DNA of 64,000 bases from Mycolicibacterium moriokaense. GTDB lineage: Bacteria; Actinomycetota; Actinomycetes; Mycobacteriales; Mycobacteriaceae. The translations under genes were made by a program, and so were the position numbers. The stretch's first letter is position 1, and the number at the start of each line of letters is the position of its first letter. Location of the stretch: contig NZ_QJJU01000024.1 in NCBI RefSeq assembly GCF_003201655.1, forward strand, positions 31,175 through 95,174. The letters run 5' to 3'. Positions 50,693 through 59,726 of the stretch are shown here, in pieces. Below the pieces are notes generated by a model. The model searched no databases. It worked only from the letters and a program-made list of their open reading frames with translations, and was not told where the DNA came from.

Positions 50693-52900
50693 ATGACGCA
50701 GACCAACCAACTCACCAGTCCGCATATGCGACCGCACACGGCCGACCTCAACCGCCTGCTGGCAGGCGAACACTACGATCCGCATTCGGTTCTCGGCGCC
50801 CACGAATACAGCGACCACACCGTGATACGCGCCTATCGACCGCATGCGGTCGAAGTGGCCGCGATCATCGGCGATGAACGCTATGTCTTCAAACACATCG
50901 AGGCGGGCCTTTTCGCGGTTGCGGTGCCGTTCACGAATCTGGCGGATTATCGGCTCGAAGTCGGCTATCCCGGCGCGGACGGAACAACTGTCTCCCGCAT
51001 TGTCGCGGACGCCTATCGCTTCCTGCCGACGCTCGGCGAAGTGGATCTGCACCTCTTCGCCGAGGGTCGCCACGAACGATTGTGGGAAATCCTTGGCGCT
51101 CACCCGCGCCGCTTCACCACCCCCGACGGCGTCGTCGACGGTGTGTCGTTTGCGGTGTGGGCACCAAATGCTAAGGGCGTCAGCCTGATCGGTGAGTTCA
51201 ACCATTGGGACGGCAACGAGGCGCAGCTGCGTGTGCTCGGCTCCACCGGTGTGTGGGAGTTGTTCTGGCCCGGTTTCGAGATCGGCGGCCTCTACAAGTT
51301 CCGGGTACACGGCGCCGACGGCTCGGTGGCCGACCGCGCCGACCCGATGGCGTTCGCCACCGAAGTGCCGCCGCAGACGGCGTCGAAGGTGACGCAAAGC
51401 GACTACACGTGGGAGGACCAGGACTGGATGGCCCGGCGGGCCGCTCAAAATCCGGTATTCGAGCCGATGAGCACCTACGAGGTGCATCTGATGTCGTGGC
51501 GACCCGGTCTGAGCTATCGCCAGTTGGCCCATGAGCTCACTGAATACGTTGTCTCTCAGGGCTTCACGCATGTCGAGATGATGCCGGTCGCCGAGCATCC
51601 GTTCGGCGGGTCATGGGGATACCAGGTCACGTCCTACTACGCGCCGACGTCGCGCCTTGGCACGCCCGACGACTTCCGGTTCCTCGTCGATACTCTTCAC
51701 CAGGCCGGTATCGGCGTGATCGTGGACTGGGTGCCCGCGCACTTCCCGAAGGATGCCTGGGCTCTTGGCCGATTCGATGGCACGGCACTCTACGAGCACT
51801 CCGATCCGAATCGCGGCGAGCAATTGGACTGGGGCACCTACGTGTTCGACTTCGGCAGGGCCGAGGTGCGCAACTTCCTAGTGGCCAATGCGCTGTACTG
51901 GCTGCAGAACTTCCACATCGACGGACTGCGGGTCGATGCCGTCGCGTCGATGCTGTACCTCGACTACTCACGCCCCGTGGGCGGCTGGACGCCGAACATC
52001 TATGGCGGCAGGGAGAACCTCGAAGCCGTTCAGTTTCTGCAGGAGATGAACGCGACGGTACACAAGGCGGCACCGGGCATCGTCACCATCGCCGAGGAGT
52101 CGACATCCTGGCCGGGTGTGACGCGCCCGACCAACCTTGGCGGCCTTGGCTTTTCGATGAAGTGGAATATGGGCTGGATGAACGACACGCTGGACTTCAT
52201 CAGCCGTGACCCGGTGCACCGCAGCTACCACCACCACGAGATGACGTTCTCGATGCTGTATGCGTTCAGTGAGAACTATGTGTTGCCGATCAGCCACGAC
52301 GAGGTCGTGCACGGCAAGGGCACGCTATGGGGTCGCATGCCCGGCAATGACCATGTGAAGGCCGCGGGGCTGCGCGGTCTGCTCGCCTACCAGTGGTCGC
52401 ACCCTGGCAAGCAACTGCTGTTCATGGGCCAGGAGTTCGGCCAGCGCGCCGAGTGGTCCGAGGAACGCGGGGTGGACTGGTACCAGCTTGGCGAGGCGAG
52501 CTTCTCCGACGGGATCCAGCGGTTGGTGCGCGATATCAACGGCATCTACCGCGGCCGTCGCGCGCTGTGGTCACGCGACACCAGCCCCGAGGGGTACTCC
52601 TGGATCGACGCCAACGACTCGGCCAACAACGTATTGAGCTTCATGCGCTTCGGCGACGACGGTTCGATGCTGGCCTGCGTCTTCAACTTCTCCGGTTCCG
52701 AACACACCCGCTATCGGTTGGGTCTGCCGCATGCCGGCAGCTGGCGCGAGGTACTCAACACCGACGCCGACATCTACAACGGCACCGGCATCGGCAACTT
52801 CGGCGCGGTCGAGGCCACCGACGATCCGTGGCACGGGCGTCCTGCGTCGGCGGTGATGGTGCTGCCGCCACTGGCCGCGCTGTGGTTCGAGCCCGCCTAA
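50693..52900 (+). CDS. glgB: 1,4-alpha-glucan branching enzyme
   Basis: 735 residues. Two N-terminal beta-sandwich modules (CBM48-type: DPHSVLGAHEY, then GVSFAVWAPNAKGVSLIGEFNHWDG) precede the GH13 barrel. Catalytic Asp415 is in LRVDAVASML and Glu468 in TIAEESTSWPG. YLPISHDEVVHGKGTLWGRMPG-type loop and LLFMGQEFGQ are present. The enzyme makes alpha-1,6 branches in glucan produced by GlgE. It starts 4 bp after glgE. A 65-bp repeated element lies directly after its stop. Confidence 0.96.
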   Translation: MTQTNQLTSPHMRPHTADLNRLLAGEHYDPHSVLGAHEYSDHTVIRAYRPHAVEVAAIIGDERYVFKHIEAGLFAVAVPFTNLADYRLEVGYPGADGTTVSRIVADAYRFLPTLGEVDLHLFAEGRHERLWEILGAHPRRFTTPDGVVDGVSFAVWAPNAKGVSLIGEFNHWDGNEAQLRVLGSTGVWELFWPGFEIGGLYKFRVHGADGSVADRADPMAFATEVPPQTASKVTQSDYTWEDQDWMARRAAQNPVFEPMSTYEVHLMSWRPGLSYRQLAHELTEYVVSQGFTHVEMMPVAEHPFGGSWGYQVTSYYAPTSRLGTPDDFRFLVDTLHQAGIGVIVDWVPAHFPKDAWALGRFDGTALYEHSDPNRGEQLDWGTYVFDFGRAEVRNFLVANALYWLQNFHIDGLRVDAVASMLYLDYSRPVGGWTPNIYGGRENLEAVQFLQEMNATVHKAAPGIVTIAEESTSWPGVTRPTNLGGLGFSMKWNMGWMNDTLDFISRDPVHRSYHHHEMTFSMLYAFSENYVLPISHDEVVHGKGTLWGRMPGNDHVKAAGLRGLLAYQWSHPGKQLLFMGQEFGQRAEWSEERGVDWYQLGEASFSDGIQRLVRDINGIYRGRRALWSRDTSPEGYSWIDANDSANNVLSFMRFGDDGSMLACVFNFSGSEHTRYRLGLPHAGSWREVLNTDADIYNGTGIGNFGAVEATDDPWHGRPASAVMVLPPLAALWFEPA

Positions 52901-52902
52901 CT

Positions 52903-52967
52903 ACCGCCGAAACGGACAAACGGGCTCAAAAGTGCGAGCAAATCTCGCCATTTCGTCGATCTCGGCG
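52903..52967. repeat. 65-bp intergenic element, copy 2
   Basis: Second copy of the element at 44621-44685, just after the glgB stop and before the convergent cnoX-like gene. Here the terminal inverted pair is extended to CCGCCGA / TCGGCGG. Confidence 0.6.
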
Positions 52968-52971
52968 GAAT

Positions 52972-53868
52972 TCAGTAGAGCGCGTTGGCGAGCTTGCGCC
53001 GGCCCGCGATCACCTCGGGGTCGGCCGGGTCGAACAGATCGAAAAGTTCGATCAGCCGGGTGCGGACCTTGGTGCGATCGTCGCCGGCCGTCCGCTTGAT
53101 CAGCGCGACCAGCCGGTCGAACGCCGCCGCGACGTCCTGCTGGAGGATCTCGACATCGGCTGCGGCGAACGCCACTTCGATGTCATCGGGTGCGGCGTTG
53201 GCGGCGACGATAGCGCCGGGGGCGCGAGTGGTCGCGCGCTGCAGGAAGCCGATCTGGCGTACCGCGCCTGTTGCTTCCTCGTGGTTGGGATTCGCGTCGA
53301 GCAGGGCTTGATACGCCGTCAACGCGGCATCGAAGTCTCCCGCGTCCAGATGCGCTCGCGCTTGGGCGAGTTCGGGATCGACGCGCTCGGCCTCGTCGGC
53401 ATCACCCGCGTCGCCGAGCTTGCCCGCCGTCGCATTCAGCAGCGAGTCGACCCATTTACGCAGTTGCTCTGGCGGCTGCGGCCCCTGGAAGCTCGACAGC
53501 GGCTGGCCTGCAGCGAGCGCCACCACCGTCGGGACAGCCTGCACACCGAACATCTGCGCCACCCGCGGCACGACGTCGACGTTCACCGTCGCCAGCGACC
53601 ACTTCCCGCCGTCGGCGTCCGCGAGTTGGGCGAGGGCGTCGCCGAGCTGCGCGCTGGCCTCGCTGCGGGGCGACCACAGCAGCACGACCACCGGCACCTC
53701 ATTGGACCGGACCAGCACCTCGGCTTCGAAGTTGGCCTCGGTGACCTCCACACCGCCTGGCGCTGCGGCGGCGCCGTCTCGAGACGGTGGCGGTTGCTTG
53801 AGGGCCGACAGGTCAACCGCGCCGGCCATGGAGGCCGCGATGGGAGGTCGGGGACGAGTCACGCCCAC
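52972..53868 (-). CDS. Thioredoxin-fold plus TPR protein (CnoX/YbbN-like, Rv1324 family)
   Basis: 298 residues. The first ~140 form a thioredoxin fold (VTEANFEAEVLVRSNEVPVVVLLWSPRSEAS, VPRVAQMFGVQAVPTVVALAAG), but the active-site CxxC is replaced (WSPRSEAS has no Cys), so it cannot be a disulfide reductase. Residues ~165-290 are TPR-like helices (ARAHLDAGDFDAALTAYQALLDANPNHEEA). This matches the chaperedoxin CnoX/YbbN, which holds unfolded proteins and passes them to chaperonin. GTG start at 53868. In M. tuberculosis it is the same place (Rv1324). Confidence 0.85.
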   Translation of the reverse strand: MGVTRPRPPIAASMAGAVDLSALKQPPPSRDGAAAAPGGVEVTEANFEAEVLVRSNEVPVVVLLWSPRSEASAQLGDALAQLADADGGKWSLATVNVDVVPRVAQMFGVQAVPTVVALAAGQPLSSFQGPQPPEQLRKWVDSLLNATAGKLGDAGDADEAERVDPELAQARAHLDAGDFDAALTAYQALLDANPNHEEATGAVRQIGFLQRATTRAPGAIVAANAAPDDIEVAFAAADVEILQQDVAAAFDRLVALIKRTAGDDRTKVRTRLIELFDLFDPADPEVIAGRRKLANALY

Positions 53869-53875
53869 AAGTCTG

Positions 53876-54250
53876 TCACGTTGTTTCGGGCACTCGGCGT
53901 CCCGGTTGAGCGACGGCTGAAACGACCTCCGCCGGTGCCATTTTGCCGGTCCTATCGGCCCATATGAGGAAGATCACACTGCACAGCGGGACGACACTTG
54001 CCAGCAACGCCAGCAACCATGTGCCAGCCGACCATTTGCCCGCCATTCCGACGAGCAGACCGGCCACGACGAAGGCGATGAAGATCAGCCCGTGCGTCAT
54101 TCCGAACACCTTCACGCCGATCTCGGTCCGCGGCGTGCCCAGGTACTTGAAGTACATCCCGATCAGCAGACCGACCCAGCTGACAGCTTCCGCCAGGGCG
54201 ATCAACCGGAACCAGCCGGTAGCGGACCGAAGATCAAAGGCGCTTGTCAT
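53876..54250 (-). CDS. DUF3817 membrane protein (second copy)
   Basis: 124 residues with the DUF3817 pattern: WFRLIALAEAVSWVGLLIGMYFKY, GMTHGLIFIAFVVAGLLVGMA and WLLALLASVVPLCSVIFLIWADR. The HGLIFIAF and MYFKY motifs are shared with the larger protein at 29407-29745. ATG 54250 (MTSAFDL) is used; ATG 54259 is an alternative. It lies 7 bp before the CnoX-like gene and 52 bp after fadA4. Function unknown. Confidence 0.78.
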   Translation of the reverse strand: MTSAFDLRSATGWFRLIALAEAVSWVGLLIGMYFKYLGTPRTEIGVKVFGMTHGLIFIAFVVAGLLVGMAGKWSAGTWLLALLASVVPLCSVIFLIWADRTGKMAPAEVVSAVAQPGRRVPETT

Positions 54251-54302
54251 GGCCGCCATTGTGCCGGAAACCAGCACCAATTACTACACGGCGTCGTAGA
54301 CG

Positions 54303-55484
54303 CTAGCCTGCACGCAGGATGAGCGCGTCGCCTTGACCACCCGCGCCGCACAGCGCGGCGACGGCGTAGCCCGAACCGCGTCGCGCCAGCTCGAGCGCGG
54401 CGTGAAGGGTGATTCGCGCCCCGGACATGCCGATCGGATGGCCGATCGCGATGGCGCCGCCGTTGACGTTGACCTTCTTCGGATCGATTCCCAGCTCGTT
54501 CATCGAGGCCAGCGCGACCGCCGAAAACGCCTCGTTGATCTCGATGACGTCGAGCTGATCGACCGAGATGCCCTCGCGGGCAATGGCTTTCTTGATGGCA
54601 TTGGCCGGTTGCGACTGCAGCGTGGAGTCCGGCCCTGCGACGACGCCGTGGGCGCCGATCTCTGCCAGCCACGTCAGGCCGAGCTCCTGCGCCTTGGCCT
54701 TGTTCATCACCACAACCGCGGCGGCACCGTCCGAGATCTGCGACGCGGAACCGGCGGTGATTGTGCCGTCCTTGCGGAAGGCGGGCTTCAGTCCAGCTAA
54801 CGATTCGGCTGTGGTGTTGGCGCGGATGCCCTCGTCCTCGGTGAACTCGATCGGGTCGCCCTTACGTTGCGGGATCTTCACCGGCACCACCTCGTCGGCG
54901 TATACGCCGTCTTTCCATGCCGCTGCGGCCTTTTGATGCGACTGCGCAGCGAACTCGTCCTGCTGCGCGCGAGTGAACTGGTCGACGTCATTTCGCTGCT
55001 CGGTCAACGCGCCCATCGGCTGATCGGTGAAGACGTCGTGCAGGCCGTCGTAGGCCATGCTGTCGAGCACGGTGACATCGCCGTACTTATAGCCCGCGCG
55101 GCTGTCCATCAGTAGGTGCGGCGCCTTGGTCATCGACTCCTGCCCACCTGCGACGACCACGTCGAATTCGCCGGCACGGATCAGCTGATCGGCGAGCGCA
55201 ATCGCATCGATGCCGCTCAGACACATCTTGTTGATGGTCAGGGCGGGCACATCCCAGCCGATGCCCGCGGCCACCGCGGCCTGCCTGGCGGGCATCTGCC
55301 CGGCGCCTGCGGTCAGCACCTGGCCCATGATCACGTACTCGACCGCCGACGCGGGAACGCCTGCCTTCTCGAGGGCGCCGGAGATGGCGATCGCGCCGAG
55401 ATCACTGCCGGAGAAATCCTTGAGCGAGCCCATCAACTTGCCTACCGGGGTGCGGGCTCCAGCAACAATCACCGACGTCGTCAT
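54303..55484 (-). CDS. fadA4: Acetyl-CoA acetyltransferase (thiolase)
   Basis: 393 residues. Nucleophile Cys88 in NKMCLSGID, catalytic His in GHPIGMSGAR, second Cys in ALCGAGGQGDA, and NEAFSAVALASM. It condenses two acetyl-CoA to acetoacetyl-CoA or runs the reverse reaction. ATG 55484 (MTTSVIVAGAR) has a ggagg site 7 bases upstream. It is divergent from the methylmalonyl-CoA epimerase gene across 82 bp, the same arrangement as Rv1323/Rv1322A. Confidence 0.95.
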   Translation of the reverse strand: MTTSVIVAGARTPVGKLMGSLKDFSGSDLGAIAISGALEKAGVPASAVEYVIMGQVLTAGAGQMPARQAAVAAGIGWDVPALTINKMCLSGIDAIALADQLIRAGEFDVVVAGGQESMTKAPHLLMDSRAGYKYGDVTVLDSMAYDGLHDVFTDQPMGALTEQRNDVDQFTRAQQDEFAAQSHQKAAAAWKDGVYADEVVPVKIPQRKGDPIEFTEDEGIRANTTAESLAGLKPAFRKDGTITAGSASQISDGAAAVVVMNKAKAQELGLTWLAEIGAHGVVAGPDSTLQSQPANAIKKAIAREGISVDQLDVIEINEAFSAVALASMNELGIDPKKVNVNGGAIAIGHPIGMSGARITLHAALELARRGSGYAVAALCGAGGQGDALILRAG

Positions 55485-55566
55485 TACTACCTCCAAATGA
55501 TGTTCTTAACCGCTCAAGTCGCCGATCGCCGGCGCGCAATCTTTCCCGCCAGGTTACCGTTACGTT

Positions 55567-56055
55567 ATGACCGCCGAGCAAGTCGATGCCCGCCCCTTGC
55601 TGGCCACCGCGTTGGTGACAGCAATCGATCACGTCGGCATCGCGGTGCCCGATCTGGACGAGGCGATCAAGTGGTATCACGACCACCTCGGCATGATCGT
55701 TCTGCACGAAGAGGTCAACGAGGACCAGGGCATCCGCGAGGCGATGTTGTCGGTGCGTGGGGCGGCCGTTGGCAGCGCTCAGGTCCAGCTGATGGCACCC
55801 CTTGACGAGAACTCGACGATCGCAAAGTTTCTCGACAAGCGCGGCCCCGGTCTGCAGCAGTTCGCCTACCGGGTAAGTGACCTCGACGCGTTGAGCGAGC
55901 GCCTGCGTGAGCAGGGCGTCCGGCTCATCTACGACGTCCCAAGGGTCGGCACCTCGAACTCCCGGATCAACTTCATCCATCCCAAGGATGGCGGCGGTGT
56001 GCTGATCGAGCTGGTCGAGCCCGCCAGGGACGACCTAGCAGACCAAGCCCACTAA
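55567..56055 (+). CDS. mce: Methylmalonyl-CoA epimerase
   Basis: 162 residues, vicinal-oxygen-chelate fold in two modules. AIDHVGIAVPDLDEAIKWYHDHLGM carries the first metal His; GAAVGSAQVQLMAPLDENS and GLQQFAYRVSDLDAL carry Gln and His; and GGGVLIELVEPA the last Glu. It interconverts methylmalonyl-CoA stereoisomers so that propionyl-CoA products can enter the succinyl-CoA route. Its 3' end overlaps the stop of a minus-strand zinc-ribbon gene by 4 bp. Confidence 0.92.
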   Translation: MTAEQVDARPLLATALVTAIDHVGIAVPDLDEAIKWYHDHLGMIVLHEEVNEDQGIREAMLSVRGAAVGSAQVQLMAPLDENSTIAKFLDKRGPGLQQFAYRVSDLDALSERLREQGVRLIYDVPRVGTSNSRINFIHPKDGGGVLIELVEPARDDLADQAH

Positions 56056-56348
56056 GACCATCTGCGCGTCGGGCCCCGCGTTGCCCGGTGCGTCCAGCAC
56101 GGCGTGTGCCAATGCCGCCGTTCCTCGGCTGCGCTGTCGCTCATATCAGCGGGCCAAACCACCAGATGTGCTGTGCCAATGACAATTTCGTGGTCACACC
56201 CGGGGCAGCGGTAGATCTTGGTCGCCCGTGCAGCCGCGATCGGCCTCACCTCGTATTCGTGACCGTCTGGTCCGGTCTCGATCCGGCGGGCCGCAGGCGA
56301 CGGCGGCGACGAGCGTTGCCGCCGAGGTGGGTTCCTGCGCCGGGGCAT
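56052..56348 (-). CDS. Small zinc-ribbon-like protein
   Basis: 98 residues. A basic N-terminus (PRRRNPPRRQR) precedes a compact core with YRCPGCDHEIVIGTAHLVVWP and RHWHTPCW. The two CxxC/HxxxC-like pairs suggest a zinc ribbon. Homologues in mycobacteria are usually left as hypothetical or mis-named nucleotide-binding proteins. It lies 13 bp after nucS on the same strand, so it may be co-transcribed with it. Role unknown. Confidence 0.7.
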   Translation of the reverse strand: MPRRRNPPRRQRSSPPSPAARRIETGPDGHEYEVRPIAAARATKIYRCPGCDHEIVIGTAHLVVWPADMSDSAAEERRHWHTPCWTHRATRGPTRRWS

Positions 56349-56361
56349 GTCGACCGGCCTC

Positions 56362-57033
56362 TCAGAACAGCCTGAATTCGTCGCTGTCCATGCCGCGCAT
56401 CTGGTCGTAATCCAAAGTCACACAACGGATCCCGCGATCGGTGGCCAGCGTACGGGCCTGCGGCTTTATCTGTTGTGCCGCAAAGACTCCCGCGACAGGC
56501 GCAAGCACGGTGTCACGGTTGAGCAACTCCAGGTAGCGGGTCAACTGTTCGACGCCGTCGATCTCGCCGCGTCGCTTGATCTCGACGGCGACCGACCGGC
56601 CCTGCTCGTCGCGGCACAGGAGGTCTACTGGCCCGATGGCGGTCATGTACTCACGCCGCACCAGCGTGTAGCCGGTGCCGAGCAGTTCGACGTGTTCGGC
56701 CAGCAGCGCCTGCAGGTGCGCCTCGACACCGTCCTTGACCAGTCCGGGATCGACACCAAGCACATGGTTGGAGTCGTGCTCGATGTCCTCGACCGTGATG
56801 CGCAGCTGCTCGCCTGCCTTGTTCTCAACGACCCATACCGGCGCAGGCCCGTCGGGCTCTTCGACGAGCCAGCAGGGCGGGGACATCCAGTTCAGGGGCT
56901 TGTATGCCCGATCGTCGGCGTGCACGCTCACCGAGCCGTCGGCCTTGAACAGCAGCAGCCTGCGCGCAGAGGGCAGATGGGCGGTGAGCCGCCCGACGTA
57001 GTCAACGGTGCACTGGGCGATCACAAGACGCAC
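56362..57033 (-). CDS. nucS: Mismatch-specific endonuclease NucS/EndoMS
   Basis: 223 residues from GTG 57033. N-terminal DNA-binding/dimer domain (RLVIAQCTVDYVGRLTAHLPSARRLLLFKADGSVSVHADDRAYKPLNWM region) and a C-terminal nuclease domain with catalytic Asp137 (GPVDLLC), Glu151 and Lys153 (VAVEIKRRGEIDG). The enzyme makes a double-strand break at mispaired bases and provides mismatch repair in actinobacteria, which lack MutS/MutL. Divergent from an adenylate cyclase gene with 46 bp between. Confidence 0.95.
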   Translation of the reverse strand: MRLVIAQCTVDYVGRLTAHLPSARRLLLFKADGSVSVHADDRAYKPLNWMSPPCWLVEEPDGPAPVWVVENKAGEQLRITVEDIEHDSNHVLGVDPGLVKDGVEAHLQALLAEHVELLGTGYTLVRREYMTAIGPVDLLCRDEQGRSVAVEIKRRGEIDGVEQLTRYLELLNRDTVLAPVAGVFAAQQIKPQARTLATDRGIRCVTLDYDQMRGMDSDEFRLF

Positions 57034-57079
57034 CCGAACACCTTATGCGCCGGGACCGGCAAATTAGGCTGAGCCCACG

Positions 57080-58684
57080 ATGACCGCCAACAAGTCAGTG
57101 GCTCAGCGGCTCGGTGGGGTCCTCGAACGGGTCACCAGCCAAAGCAGCCGCGTGCCCACGACGCCCGAGTACGGCTCGTGGGTGCTCGGCCGCGTCTCAG
57201 AGAGCCAGGGCCGCCGACGAGTGCGCATCCAGATCATCCTGACGTTGTTCGCGATCGTCGCGAACCTCATCGGCATCGGCGTCTCGACACTGGTGGTCAC
57301 CGTCGCGTTCCCGACGCCCAGCGTGTTCGACCCCGACGTCCGCTGGCTCACCTTCACGGTGGTCCCCGCCTACGTCGTGGCGGCCCTGATCGTCGGGACG
57401 GTCTGGGCGACCCGCCGGGTGATCAACAACGTGCGGTGGGCTATCGAGGAGCGCACCCCCAGCCGAGAAGACCAGCACAACACCTTCTCTGCACCGTGGC
57501 GGCTCACACGTGTGCTCCTGATGCTGTGGGGCATCGGGGCCGCACTGCTCACCACGTTGTACGGGATGGTGAACACCGACTTCATTCCGAAATGGCTTCT
57601 GGGCGTGAGTTTTCCGGGCATCGTCGTGTCTGCGAGCTGCTATCTGTTCACCGAGTTCGCGCTGCGACCGGTGGCTGCGCAGGCCCTCGAGGCCGGCAGG
57701 CCGCCGCGGCGGTTCGCCGAGGGCATCATGGGCCGCACCATGCTGGTGTGGGCACTCGGCTCAGGCGTCCCCGTGCTCGGCATCTTTCTGGCCGCGCTGC
57801 TCACGCTCATGCTCCGCAATCTGACGCCAACCGAATTCACCGTCGCGGTGATGATTCTCGCCCTGTTCGCCCTGGTGTTCGGCGCGATCCTGATGTGGAT
57901 CCTGTCCTGGCTTACGGCGACTCCGGTGCGGGTCGTTCGCAACGCCCTCAACCGTGTCGAACAGGGCGATTTCGACACCAACCTGGTGGTGTTCGACGGC
58001 ACCGAGCTCGGTCAGCTCCAGCGTGGGTTCAACTCGATGGTCGCCGGGTTGCGAGAGCGCGAACGTGTGCGCGATCTGTTCGGCCGCCACGTCGGCCGAG
58101 AAGTGGCCGCGGCGGCGGAGAAGCAGCGCCCCCAACTCGGCGGAGAGGAGCGTCACGTCGCGGTGATCTTCGTCGACATCATCGGCTCGACGCAGTTGGT
58201 CACGGGCAGACCGGCGACCGAGGTGGTGACCCTGTTGAACCGTTTCTTCGCGGTGATCGTCGAAGAGGTGGACCGCCACCACGGGTTCGTCAACAAGTTC
58301 GAGGGCGACGCAGCACTGGCGGTATTCGGTGCGCCCATTCATCTCGACAGCCCTGAGAGCGAGGCGCTGGCGGCCGGCCGCGCCATCGCCGAGCGCATTC
58401 GCGCCGAGGTGCCCGAGTGCGAGACGGGCATCGGTATCGCATCCGGCGAGGCGGTCGCAGGCAATGTAGGCGCCAAGGAGCGATTCGAATACACAGTCAT
58501 CGGTGAGCCGGTCAACGAGGCCGCGCGGTTGTGCGAGCTAGCCAAGTCGACACCCGCCCATCTGCTGGCGTCATCGCAGACCGTCCAGAACGCGCGCGAA
58601 AACGAACGCCGCCGTTGGACTTTCGGTGACACCGTGACTTTGCGCGGACACGACCAGCCCACCCGGCTTGCGCTGCCGGTCTAA
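57080..58684 (+). CDS. Membrane adenylate cyclase with HAMP domain (Rv1318c-Rv1320c group)
   Basis: 534 residues. Six membrane helices in the first ~290 residues. A HAMP linker at about 285-340 (TPVRVVRNALNRVEQGDFDTNLVVFDGTELGQL). A class III cyclase domain in the last 180 residues (VAVIFVDIIGSTQLV with the metal Asp, VNKFEGDAALAVFGAP, and GEPVNEAARLCELAK). It makes cAMP; the stimulus is unknown. M. tuberculosis has three tandem copies (Rv1318c-Rv1320c); here I see one. Confidence 0.92.
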   Translation: MTANKSVAQRLGGVLERVTSQSSRVPTTPEYGSWVLGRVSESQGRRRVRIQIILTLFAIVANLIGIGVSTLVVTVAFPTPSVFDPDVRWLTFTVVPAYVVAALIVGTVWATRRVINNVRWAIEERTPSREDQHNTFSAPWRLTRVLLMLWGIGAALLTTLYGMVNTDFIPKWLLGVSFPGIVVSASCYLFTEFALRPVAAQALEAGRPPRRFAEGIMGRTMLVWALGSGVPVLGIFLAALLTLMLRNLTPTEFTVAVMILALFALVFGAILMWILSWLTATPVRVVRNALNRVEQGDFDTNLVVFDGTELGQLQRGFNSMVAGLRERERVRDLFGRHVGREVAAAAEKQRPQLGGEERHVAVIFVDIIGSTQLVTGRPATEVVTLLNRFFAVIVEEVDRHHGFVNKFEGDAALAVFGAPIHLDSPESEALAAGRAIAERIRAEVPECETGIGIASGEAVAGNVGAKERFEYTVIGEPVNEAARLCELAKSTPAHLLASSQTVQNARENERRRWTFGDTVTLRGHDQPTRLALPV

Positions 58685-58940
58685 CGGCCTACCCGCTCGG
58701 AGCAGGGGTCGCCGAGGCCGCGGCTGCTGCCGCCGCCCTACCTTCAGGACTCGCGAGCGAGTTACCAGACGACGTCGCCGAGGCCACCGGCGCACCGCAG
58801 TTGAGCGAAAGAAGAACTTGATTGACCCGCGAAGCGCTGAAGTACAGGTGAACCCAGTGCCTGCCGACGACGGAAGCGGATGGGGATTCTGGTTCCTCGG
58901 TCAGTGGATTCCGCTGTAAATCAGCATGATTCGGGGCGAG
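58685..58940. other. 256-bp region between cyclase and second modA-like gene
   Basis: Nothing I can support. Short open frames rich in Ala, or ending in WGFWFLGQWIPL, are seen on the plus strand but have no start signal or family. Confidence 0.3.
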
Positions 58941-59726
58941 TCACTGTATATGGTGGCCCGCCTCGAGCTGCCCGTCGAAGCCGGCGTCGGTGAAGACCTT
59001 TCGGCCGGCCGCACCAGTAGCATCCTGTACGAACTTCGTCGCAAGTGCGGCCTGATCTGAATCCTTCATCGACGCGATCCATGAAGTAACCGCCGCGTCG
59101 GCCGCCCCTGGAAACGCGAACCACGAAACGTTGTCGCCAACGCTCATCGCGTCGGTCGTGAACACAACACCAGCATCGACTTTTCCACTCGTGACATCCT
59201 TGAGGACATCGCTGGCCGTACTGTCGATTTCCTGCGGATGAAGCTGCACCCCGGTGAGGTCTTCGACCTGTCGGGTGGCCGACGCGCAGGCGCCCTGCCC
59301 TCCGCAAACAGCTGTCCGCACATCGGATCGCGCGAGGTCTGCGAACGTGGCGAGCTTGTCATGGTTGCCCGCCGCCGTAGCGATAACCAGGCTGTTTGAC
59401 GCCAGCGGCACCGGAGCTCCTTGGAGCAGCCCGGCCTTTCCGACGGCCGACATATGGTCCTGGTCACCCGATACGAAGACGTCCACGTCAGCGCCATCCA
59501 ACAACCGCGCGGAGAGCTCTGACGAACTTGCGAAGATGAACTCCACTGAAGTCCCAGGGTTTTCAGCCTGGAACTGCTTGCCGATCGCGGTCAGACTAGT
59601 GATCATCGATGACGAGGCGAACACCGTGATGGACGTCGTCGCCGGACGCGGCTGCGAGTCGCAGCCGCTCGCCGAGACCACCAATAGGATCCCGACAGCC
59701 ATCGTTCGCTTCAACCGGCCGTGCAT
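58941..59726 (-). CDS. modA: Second molybdate-binding-like lipoprotein (ModA-like)
   Basis: 261 residues. Signal and lipobox VVSASGC (Cys22). Same landmarks as the modA at 15555: ITVFASSSMITSLTAIGKQF, FIFASSSELSARLLDG, DVFVSGDQDHMSAVGKA, SNSLVIATAAGNHDKL, a CGGQGAC pair at the place of CARQVPC, and DAGVVFTTDAMS. No modB, modC or regulator gene flanks it; neighbours are the cyclase and a DUF4383 protein. It is a diverged paralogue of the first copy and probably binds molybdate, tungstate or another oxyanion. No start alternative needed. Confidence 0.85.
   Translation of the reverse strand: MHGRLKRTMAVGILLVVSASGCDSQPRPATTSITVFASSSMITSLTAIGKQFQAENPGTSVEFIFASSSELSARLLDGADVDVFVSGDQDHMSAVGKAGLLQGAPVPLASNSLVIATAAGNHDKLATFADLARSDVRTAVCGGQGACASATRQVEDLTGVQLHPQEIDSTASDVLKDVTSGKVDAGVVFTTDAMSVGDNVSWFAFPGAADAAVTSWIASMKDSDQAALATKFVQDATGAAGRKVFTDAGFDGQLEAGHHIQ

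Noticed and set aside
58849..58919. 23-codon frame ending WGFWFLGQWIPL
   Set aside because: Interesting aromatic tail, but no ribosome site and no conserved partner that can be seen.
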